From positions 1 through 39,372 of the forward strand of contig REEN01000035.1 of the NCBI GenBank assembly GCA_007695015.1: a stretch of 39,372 nt of DNA, written 5' to 3'. Shown here piece by piece: positions 34,005 to 39,372 of the stretch. The stretch comes from Marinilabiliales bacterium (lineage in GTDB: Bacteria > Bacteroidota > Bacteroidia > Bacteroidales > PUMT01). A program made the translations under genes and the position numbers. How positions within the stretch are numbered: position 1 is the stretch's first letter; every line of letters starts with the position of its first letter. The notes beneath the pieces were generated by a model. That model saw only the letters and a program-made list of their open reading frames with translations, made no database searches and had not been told where the DNA came from.

Positions 34005-34059
34005 CACCGCTATCTCACCATCTTCGCACCACCTTCGCACCATCTCCGCACCATCTCAG
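34005..34059. repeat. Five tandem 11-base repeats
   Basis: Units of 11 bases begin with CACC. Four consecutive copies (34016-34059) share CACCATCTYCG with one or two changes, and a degenerate fifth (34005-34015) precedes them. The array is between rsmD and the tRNA gene and encodes nothing obvious. Confidence 0.75.
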
Positions 34060-34136
34060 TAAATGCCCCCCGCTTCGCTGCAGAACCGCCTGTTCATCCC
34101 CCGCTATTTGTTATTTTTAAAAAACGCATTCAAATA

Positions 34137-34167
34137 TTTGCAGGTATAAAAATAACTTGTATTTTTG
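34137..34167 (+). promoter_or_regulatory. Promoter of tRNA-Asp
   Basis: TTTG at 34137-34140, 19 bases, then TATTTTTG at 34160-34167: an exact match to the Bacteroidota housekeeping promoter. Transcription should begin near 34174, about 45 bases upstream of the mature tRNA. A leader hairpin (GACCCG/CGGGTC, 34181-34199) lies between and may guide 5' processing. Confidence 0.75.
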
Positions 34168-34219
34168 CATCACGAAAAACGACCCGCCTTGAACGGGTCA
34201 AAAGTTCTAAGAAATTCTG

Positions 34220-34296
34220 GTCCGGTAGTTCAGTTGGTTAGAATACATGCCTGTCACGCATGGGGTCGCGAGTTCGAGTCTCGTCCGGACCGCCAA
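34220..34296 (+). tRNA. tRNA-Asp (anticodon GTC)
   Basis: A 77-base tRNA including an encoded CCA end (34294-34296). The acceptor arms GGTCCGG and CCGGACC pair perfectly, the anticodon stem CATGC/GCATG encloses loop CTGTCAC with GTC at 34254-34256, and the T arm contains GTTCGAGTC. G at the discriminator position fits aspartate. It has its own promoter and terminator. No integrase or attachment-site duplication is seen next to it. Confidence 0.97.
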
Positions 34297-34306
34297 CTAC
34301 ACAGCA

Positions 34307-34334
34307 AACCCTCTGATTGTCAGGGGGTTTTGTG
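34307..34334 (+). terminator. Terminator after tRNA-Asp
   Basis: AAACCCTCTG and CAGGGGGTTT form a 10-base-pair stem (one G-T pair) with a 5-base loop, ending in TTTT. A second hairpin (GGCTGAT/ATCAGCC, 34350-34369) follows without a T run. Confidence 0.75.
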
Positions 34335-34414
34335 TTTCAGGGCACTTGGGCTGATACCCAGATCAGCCACATGAAGTAATGGGCGGAGGTTATTTGTGAA
34401 TAACAGGTATGAAT

Positions 34415-34447
34415 TTTGAAAAATGGGTATAAATATTATTATATTTG
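34415..34447 (+). promoter_or_regulatory. Distal candidate promoter of the cold-shock gene
   Basis: TTTG (34415-34418), 21 bases, TATATTTG (34440-34447). It would give a leader of about 100 bases beginning close to the AT-rich hairpin at 34458-34480. Confidence 0.45.
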
Positions 34448-34457
34448 GAAAAACAGG

Positions 34458-34480
34458 TAATTTTTATCGTATAAAAATTA
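34458..34480 (+). repeat. AT-rich 10-base inverted repeat upstream of the cold-shock gene
   Basis: TAATTTTTAT and ATAAAAATTA are perfect inverted copies around a CGT loop. If transcribed from the distal promoter it forms a hairpin near the 5' end that would be much less stable when warm than when cold. Confidence 0.55.
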
Positions 34481-34518
34481 GATATCACATTAGGCATTAT
34501 TTTTATTAAAAAATGTGT

Positions 34519-34526
34519 TACTTTTG
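34519..34526 (+). promoter_or_regulatory. Proximal -7 element of the cold-shock gene
   Basis: TACTTTTG matches TAnnTTTG exactly, 27 bases before the start codon. No TTTG is seen at the -33 position. Confidence 0.5.
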
Positions 34527-34553
34527 TTAATTCATAATTAAATCTAGTATAAT

Positions 34554-34751
34554 ATGAAAGGTACAGTTAAATGGTTTGATTCAAGCAAAGGGTTTGGATT
34601 TATCGTATCAGAAGAGGGAGAAGATATATTTGTTCACCATTCTGATATTTTACAGGAAGGTTTTAAGAATTTGGATGATGGTCAGGAAGTAACCTTCGAA
34701 AAAGTACAAGGAGAAAAAGGTCCGCAAGCCAAAGAGGTAAAAGGTGTTTAA
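34554..34751 (+). CDS. Cold-shock protein, CspA family
   Basis: A 65-residue OB-fold protein that binds single-stranded RNA and acts as an RNA chaperone. RNP1 is KGFGFI and RNP2 DIFVHHS, with [15 protein letters not shown] at the N-terminus. All aromatic residues of the nucleic-acid face are present. The length is at the short end of the family. It stands alone between the tRNA and a lipoprotein gene and has two candidate promoters plus an AT-rich leader hairpin. Confidence 0.97.
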   Translation: MKGTVKWFDSSKGFGFIVSEEGEDIFVHHSDILQEGFKNLDDGQEVTFEKVQGEKGPQAKEVKGV

Positions 34752-35089
34752 TAACAGTAATTTATACGATAGCTGATACTGCAAATACTTTCAGGTCGTA
34801 TATTTTACTTTCCCTATAGGTTTTAATTACATCTTCAGCCAATTTCTTCGTCTTGCGTATTAACGGGCATAAGTTAATAGTGCCAGGCAGATTATTATAA
34901 ATTCTATGTCGGTATGAGTTAATACCGGCGTAGGATTTGTATTGTAGTTTCTCATCTAACAGTTGAACAAACCCGCATCCAGGTGAAGCTTATTGTTTCG
35001 TGCAACTGACCCCCATAAGACCACTCTGTTTCGACGTTTTATTATATATTTAGGGCGCTCAATCTCTTATTAACCCTAAATCATATAAA
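34752..35089. other. Non-coding stretch between the cold-shock and lipoprotein genes
   Basis: No convincing gene lies here. It holds one hairpin (GTCGGTAT 34908-34915 with ATACCGGC 34922-34929, 6-base loop, one G-T pair) and, near 35045-35052, TATATTTA, one mismatch from the -7 pattern and a possible promoter of the next gene. No terminator is evident for the cold-shock gene. Confidence 0.5.
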
Positions 35090-36508
35090 ATGAAGGATGC
35101 GATCAAGACCTTTTTCCTGTTTCTGTTTGTCTCATTGATGGTTATGCCTGCCGGTTGCGGCAGTCCGGAGCCGGCCGTCAGGGATGACGTGTGCTGCCTC
35201 GACGGACTGGGCGAGCGCAGGGCCGTCGGTTTCCGCTGGTCGGTATACGGCGCCAGGCGCACACCCAATACCAAAGAGTTCTGGTACAATGCAGCCGAGC
35301 AGTTCAACTCCTACTTCGATTACACCTGTCCGGAATTCATCTGGATAGTCGGCAACCTGCGAGGCGGCGGCTGCAACCTCGGGTTCCCGGCCGATACTGA
35401 CCATGAGCTCATATTTTCGGCCGAGACTGATCTTTATGAAGAGACATTCAGGCTATTCAGCGACATGGGAGTGAGGGTATGGCTCTCATTCGAGCCGGGC
35501 CATGCCCCTGTTGATGAGCTTCTCCACCTTATCCTTCAGCAATACAGCCACCACTCATGCATAGTGGGTATCGGCATTGACGTTGAGTGGAACGACTGCA
35601 GCGAGGGCTCTAAAGGCACACCGGTATCTGATGAGGATGCACTGCGCTGGATCAGCATCGCCAAGGAGTACAACCCCGATTACAAGTTCATGTTCAGGCA
35701 CTGGCGCGTTGATGTGATGCCCCCGACAGTCCGCGAAGACGTCATGTTCGTATCCAACAGCCAGATGTTTCCCGACTTCGGCACACAGGTGAGGGAGTTC
35801 CAGAGGTGGGGCGAGGCCTTCAGTCCGGCACCCATAGGTTTCCAGATAGGATATCCCAGGGACAGGGACTGGTGGGGCGAGTATGATAATCCTCCCCAGT
35901 TCATGGGCGATTCATTGTTTGCGGCAATACCAAACCTGAATGGTCTTTACTGGGTCGATTTCAGCACCGAGCTTGTCTTTGACGATATCGATACAGAAAA
36001 GACAACGGGTAACCTGCTGGCTACAGCCAGGGAATGGAGGGCCGCAACCGACAGGTTAGGTTCAAGGTACGAGTCCGGCGACCGCCTCATAAACTGCGGG
36101 GTGGCAGAGGTCACCTACCACCAGGCGGCAATCTCAGACAGGGGATTTCCATTTGTGGAGCTGATTTGCGGACTGAATGACAATATCGCCAACTACTCCG
36201 GTGGTTCAATAACCTACAAATGCGATTCAGACCTGTTGATAAAGCTTTCACAGAGTGATTTCGGTCCCGCCGGAAACAGCACCTATTCACATTACCAGCT
36301 CCTGGTGCCTGCATCGGAGGAGTGGAACACCGTTTATTTTGATTTCGACGAGTTCGCGCAGCCTGACTGGGCGCCTGAGGTTTCGCGAAGCATCCCGATA
36401 GTGAAGGAGAATGTCGATGCCGTGTACCTGGTGCCTGCGCTGGACTATGAAACCGAAGCGAGTGCGACACTGAAGGTAAAAGACCTGAGACTGACAGCCG
36501 GTAACTGA
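35090..36508 (+). CDS. Lipoprotein, putative TIM-barrel hydrolase with C-terminal beta-sandwich
   Basis: A 472-residue lipoprotein (MPAGC, C23) of a family I cannot name. Residues about 45-330 have the rhythm of a beta/alpha barrel, with strand-end segments WLSFEPGHA, GIGIDVEW (D and E as possible catalytic or substrate-binding residues), FMFRHWRVDV, PIGFQIGYPRD and GLYWVDFST. From about 345 to 472 comes a separate beta-rich domain like a carbohydrate-binding module. Many Trp and Tyr residues suit sugar binding. It is two bases upstream of the next gene, another lipoprotein of the same style, so they form an operon. A glycan-acting role is an inference. Confidence 0.7.
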   Translation: MKDAIKTFFLFLFVSLMVMPAGCGSPEPAVRDDVCCLDGLGERRAVGFRWSVYGARRTPNTKEFWYNAAEQFNSYFDYTCPEFIWIVGNLRGGGCNLGFPADTDHELIFSAETDLYEETFRLFSDMGVRVWLSFEPGHAPVDELLHLILQQYSHHSCIVGIGIDVEWNDCSEGSKGTPVSDEDALRWISIAKEYNPDYKFMFRHWRVDVMPPTVREDVMFVSNSQMFPDFGTQVREFQRWGEAFSPAPIGFQIGYPRDRDWWGEYDNPPQFMGDSLFAAIPNLNGLYWVDFSTELVFDDIDTEKTTGNLLATAREWRAATDRLGSRYESGDRLINCGVAEVTYHQAAISDRGFPFVELICGLNDNIANYSGGSITYKCDSDLLIKLSQSDFGPAGNSTYSHYQLLVPASEEWNTVYFDFDEFAQPDWAPEVSRSIPIVKENVDAVYLVPALDYETEASATLKVKDLRLTAGN

Positions 36509-36510
36509 AT

Positions 36511-37605
36511 ATGAACCTGAACGGTAATCGTTTCATACTGTTTTTAGCCATGCTGGCTGCGGCCGGCATGGTGTTTTGCTTCTGCTCACCGCGGGACAGC
36601 GGCCGGGCTGCAGGTACCCTGGCTGACAGGCTCCCCGTCAGCCTGGCGGTGGATCCTGAAGTACACGGGTGGCACACCGGAAAGGTCTTCCGGTGGGAGC
36701 GGTATGACGGGAATCCCGGACTGCTGATCGAAGAGGCTGAGGAGGCAGGGCTGAACATGATCTCGGTAATGGACAGGTATTTCACCCGTGGTGATGAAAC
36801 TAACTCAAGGCTGGTTGAGCTTGCCGGTGAGAGAGGGATACTTGTATTCATCATTTTCCAGACCTTCTACAACGACGATGCCACCATTGACGAATTGAAT
36901 TCGGCCCGCGACAAGCATGGCAACATGGTGAGGGACAGCTGGCTCACGTTCATATGCCCCAACGAGGAGGGGTATAAGATGCAGCGGCTGCAGGACATTG
37001 AAGAGCTTGTTCGCCGTGTTGAACCGCATGGCATAAGCATGGATTTTTTCAGGTATTTTGTCTACTGGGAGGCCGGCCGTGACGGCGACCGCATACAGAC
37101 ATGCTTCTGCAGCCGCTGTATGGAGGGGTTTAAAGATCAGTACGGTATAACCGCATCCCCGGATCATATCCTGTCCTGGCACCCGGATGAGTGGACACAG
37201 TTCAAATGCAATACGATAACCAACTATGCCGCGCTCATCCACGAAAGTGTAAACAGGATAAAACCGGGTATACTGATGAACCTGCACATGGTCCCATGGA
37301 AGCAGGATGACTACGACGGGGCAATCACCCGGATCGCCGCCCAGGATATTGGTGCCCTGTCGCGGTACTTTGATTTTTTCCAGCCGATGACCTATTCAAC
37401 CATGGTTGATGAGCCGGTTGAATGGATCTATGAGGTGGGGGTTGATGTGTACCGGAATACGACCGGCAGCTATGTTATACCCTGTATCCAGGCGGCTGAT
37501 GCCACACCTGGAAACATTGAGGCTGTCGTCAGGCCGCCCGTGCACGGCTATTCGATTTGGCCTTTTGAGAGATACCTGGAGCTTGCGGGGCAGGCGCAGC
37601 AGTAA
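36511..37605 (+). CDS. Putative secreted TIM-barrel glycoside hydrolase-like protein
   Basis: A 364-residue protein with a hydrophobic N-terminus ending in VFCFCS; C25 (or C23) would be the lipidated cysteine. The remainder looks like the barrel of GHL10-type or family-10-like hypothetical glycosyl hydrolases, with LNMISVMDRYFTRGDE, GILVFIIFQTFYNDD, HGISMDFFRYFVYWE (strand ending in D and E candidates), GILMNLHMVPWKQDDYDG and FFQPMTYSTMV. No second domain is seen. It follows the previous lipoprotein by two bases. Function and catalytic residues are unproven. Confidence 0.72.
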   Translation: MNLNGNRFILFLAMLAAAGMVFCFCSPRDSGRAAGTLADRLPVSLAVDPEVHGWHTGKVFRWERYDGNPGLLIEEAEEAGLNMISVMDRYFTRGDETNSRLVELAGERGILVFIIFQTFYNDDATIDELNSARDKHGNMVRDSWLTFICPNEEGYKMQRLQDIEELVRRVEPHGISMDFFRYFVYWEAGRDGDRIQTCFCSRCMEGFKDQYGITASPDHILSWHPDEWTQFKCNTITNYAALIHESVNRIKPGILMNLHMVPWKQDDYDGAITRIAAQDIGALSRYFDFFQPMTYSTMVDEPVEWIYEVGVDVYRNTTGSYVIPCIQAADATPGNIEAVVRPPVHGYSIWPFERYLELAGQAQQ

Positions 37606-37731
37606 GAGACAAAACGCTTATGAAACGGAAACCGGTTTGATTGCAATTAAACCGGCCCGGCAAGTTTTGTGCCCGTGCAGATGACCGAAAACCTGATGCT
37701 GCAAAATTCTGAGCCGGAATGATCCCGTTTG

Positions 37732-39372
37732 TTAACGCTCAAACACCGTTTCTCCTCCGAGGACCGTTCTGAGTACCTGTATTTCATGGATCTCTTCTGC
37801 AGGGATATTGAAATAGTCCCTGTCGATCACTATGAAGTCCGCCAGCATCCCCTCTTTGACCCTGCCTTTGAGGTGTTCGGAAAATTCAAGGAAGGCGGGC
37901 CAAACGGTGTAGGCCTTCAGCGCCTCCTCCCGGGTGAGCTTTTGTTCAGGTAACCAGCCGCCCGGAGGGTTGTTCTGGCGGTCCTGCCTTGTTACAAAGG
38001 CATGCATACCGAAAAAGGGTTCGTAGGGAGAAACCCCGTAATCTGACCCGCCTGATATTATCCCGCCGTTGTCGAGAATGCTGCGCCATGCATAGGAGCC
38101 TTTGGCCCTTTCGTTGCCAATTCTCTCCTCTACGAATACCATGTCTTCGGTGGCATGAACACCCTGCATCGATGCGATGATGCCCGATTTGCCGAAACGG
38201 GGTATATCATCGGGATGCAGCACCTGGGCATGCTCAACCACCAGCCTGGCTTCATCACCTTTTATGCCGGTCATCTCCATGGCTTTTTCGAAGGCATTGA
38301 GGGTGATGCGGTTGCCCCTGTCGCCTATGGAGTGGGTTCGCGTTCCAAATCCCTTTTCAAGCATGAGTGCAACCCTGCGGGCATACTCATCCTCATCCTG
38401 TCCGAGCGCCCTCAGCGCACCCGTTTCGGAGGGCATGTCGTCATAGGGCTCGATCATGGCTGCGCCCCTTCCGCCAAGCGAGCCGTCAACAAACTCCTTG
38501 ACCCACCTTACGGTGTAGTGGTCTTCATACAGCCCTGTTAGCGGACCGTCCATCTCCATTGCAGTTTCAAACAGTACGGCATCCATTATCCTGACCCTCA
38601 GGTAGCCCTCCTCATAAGCTTTTTTCCGCCTGCGGGTATCTTCAGGTGTTGTACCCGTGGCATCATGAACGGTTGTTATGCCATTGGCAAGCATGGCATC
38701 GCTGCCCAGTTTGTATGCTTCCATCATCTCCTGCTCTGTAAGCCGGGGCGGGGGAGGGATGTGCCTGTTGACCAGCGCCCCTGCGGCCGACACAAGCACG
38801 CCCGTGGCATTGCCGCCGGCATCGCGCACTATGGTGCCCGCATCGGGATCGGGTGTGGTACGTGTTATACCGGCTATCTCCAGGGCCCTGGTGTTGACAA
38901 AGGTGGCATGCCCGCAATAACGGCGGAGGCTGACGGGGTTATTGGGACTCGCACGGTCGAGAAGTCTGCGGTGTGCAGGCTCATCCCATATCGCGTCATT
39001 GTAGCCGCGTGCAACGATCCATTCACCGGGGGCAGCCCTTTCTGCTGCCATCCTGATCCGCTCCAGCATCTCGTCAACCGGCAGCCAGTAAACATCAAGA
39101 GGTGCAGTGAGGATGTTCACGCCTACGTAACCGAAGTGTATATGGCTCTCAGTAAGTCCGGGAAGCACCGTCTTCCCCTCAAGGTCCACTATGCGGGTGT
39201 CGTCACCGGCATGCTTCATGACCGCCTCATCGGTCCCCACCATCAGGAACCTGTTTCCCTTCACGGCGATGGCCGTGGCGGTGGGGCTTCCTTCATCCAT
39301 GGTATATACAATGCCATTGACAAAAACAGTATCGGCATATTCCCGGGGGCCGCATGAATTTGTCATGGCAAG
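37732..39372 (-). CDS. YtcJ-like metal-dependent amidohydrolase, 5' end outside the window
   Basis: Member of the amidohydrolase superfamily (amidohydrolase-3, YtcJ-like), whose members hydrolyse C-N bonds in N-acyl or cyclic compounds; substrates of YtcJ-like enzymes are mostly unknown. The N-terminal beta-sandwich (TVFVNGIVYTMDEGSPTATA) precedes the metal-binding SHIHFG (HxH). Later elements include VKEFVDGSLGGRGAAM, VEHAQVLHPDDI and GGSDYGVSPYEPFFGM. The reading frame stays open through an in-frame ATG at 39366 to the window edge, and that ATG is followed directly by TNSCG, which looks like a lipobox. The true start is therefore probably upstream, with a lipoprotein signal outside the window. 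It is convergent with the TIM-barrel pair. Confidence 0.88.
   Translation of the reverse strand, partial: LAMTNSCGPREYADTVFVNGIVYTMDEGSPTATAIAVKGNRFLMVGTDEAVMKHAGDDTRIVDLEGKTVLPGLTESHIHFGYVGVNILTAPLDVYWLPVDEMLERIRMAAERAAPGEWIVARGYNDAIWDEPAHRRLLDRASPNNPVSLRRYCGHATFVNTRALEIAGITRTTPDPDAGTIVRDAGGNATGVLVSAAGALVNRHIPPPPRLTEQEMMEAYKLGSDAMLANGITTVHDATGTTPEDTRRRKKAYEEGYLRVRIMDAVLFETAMEMDGPLTGLYEDHYTVRWVKEFVDGSLGGRGAAMIEPYDDMPSETGALRALGQDEDEYARRVALMLEKGFGTRTHSIGDRGNRITLNAFEKAMEMTGIKGDEARLVVEHAQVLHPDDIPRFGKSGIIASMQGVHATEDMVFVEERIGNERAKGSYAWRSILDNGGIISGGSDYGVSPYEPFFGMHAFVTRQDRQNNPPGGWLPEQKLTREEALKAYTVWPAFLEFSEHLKGRVKEGMLADFIVIDRDYFNIPAEEIHEIQVLRTVLGGETVFER

Noticed and set aside
34220-34296. tRNA-Asp as an integration site for a mobile element
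   Set aside because: No integrase and no repeat of the tRNA 3' end are found downstream in the window.
36111-36854. Minus-strand open frame of 247 codons opposite the two barrel lipoproteins
   Set aside because: It spans the junction of two supported genes and has no domain or start context.

Overview
The window looks like chromosomal DNA from a member of the Bacteroidota, probably Bacteroidales or a related marine or anaerobic lineage. The grounds are several families largely confined to that phylum (DUF3127, DUF3822, a DUF4914-type protein, a FISUMP-domain lipoprotein), many lipoproteins with short loose lipoboxes, few Shine-Dalgarno sequences, and repeated matches to the Bacteroidota promoter form TTTG-N19-TAnnTTTG. 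The clearest of these promoters precedes the single tRNA (tRNA-Asp, GTC). There is no rRNA, CRISPR array, transposase, integrase or phage structural module; the window reads as core and metabolic chromosome.

Layout. 0.2-4.9 kb: membrane-anchored GH3 glycosidase and a two-domain protein (GT4 glycosyltransferase plus an alpha/alpha-barrel-like C-terminus). 5.0-7.6 kb: a four-helix membrane protein divergent from tex. 7.7-9.6 kb: a 622-residue protein with phosphoenolpyruvate-carboxykinase-like active-site motifs (DUF4914 type), the most interesting orphan enzyme here. 9.7-12.5 kb: S9A oligopeptidase lipoprotein and a small exported protein, each followed by a clear hairpin terminator. 12.7-17.4 kb, minus strand: DUF3127 protein with an SSB-like acidic tail, FKBP isomerase lipoprotein, tRNA methyltransferase MnmD, S41 protease lipoprotein, probable outer-membrane beta-barrel, PKD/FISUMP lipoprotein. 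17.6-22.4 kb: small membrane protein, RNase Z, STAS protein, and an 883-residue ribosomal protein S1 with very long charged extensions at both ends.

22.6-30.3 kb, plus strand: a DUF1080 lipoprotein, then a nucleotide-sugar cluster (UDP-glucose dehydrogenase, UDP-glucuronate decarboxylase, RfbA, RfbC, RfbD), a phosphohexomutase and a YjbQ protein. Together these convert hexose phosphates to UDP-glucuronate, UDP-xylose and dTDP-rhamnose for surface polysaccharide, except that RfbB (dTDP-glucose 4,6-dehydratase) is not in the window. 30.4-34.0 kb: RecD/Dda-like helicase (minus), then a pseudopilin-like membrane protein, DUF3822 protein and RsmD. 34.2-34.8 kb: tRNA-Asp and a cold-shock protein with two candidate promoters. 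35.1-37.6 kb: two adjacent lipoproteins that look like TIM-barrel glycoside hydrolases of unknown specificity. 37.7 kb to the end: a YtcJ-like amidohydrolase whose N-terminus probably lies beyond the window.

All family assignments come from reading motifs and from memory of the families; no database search was run.
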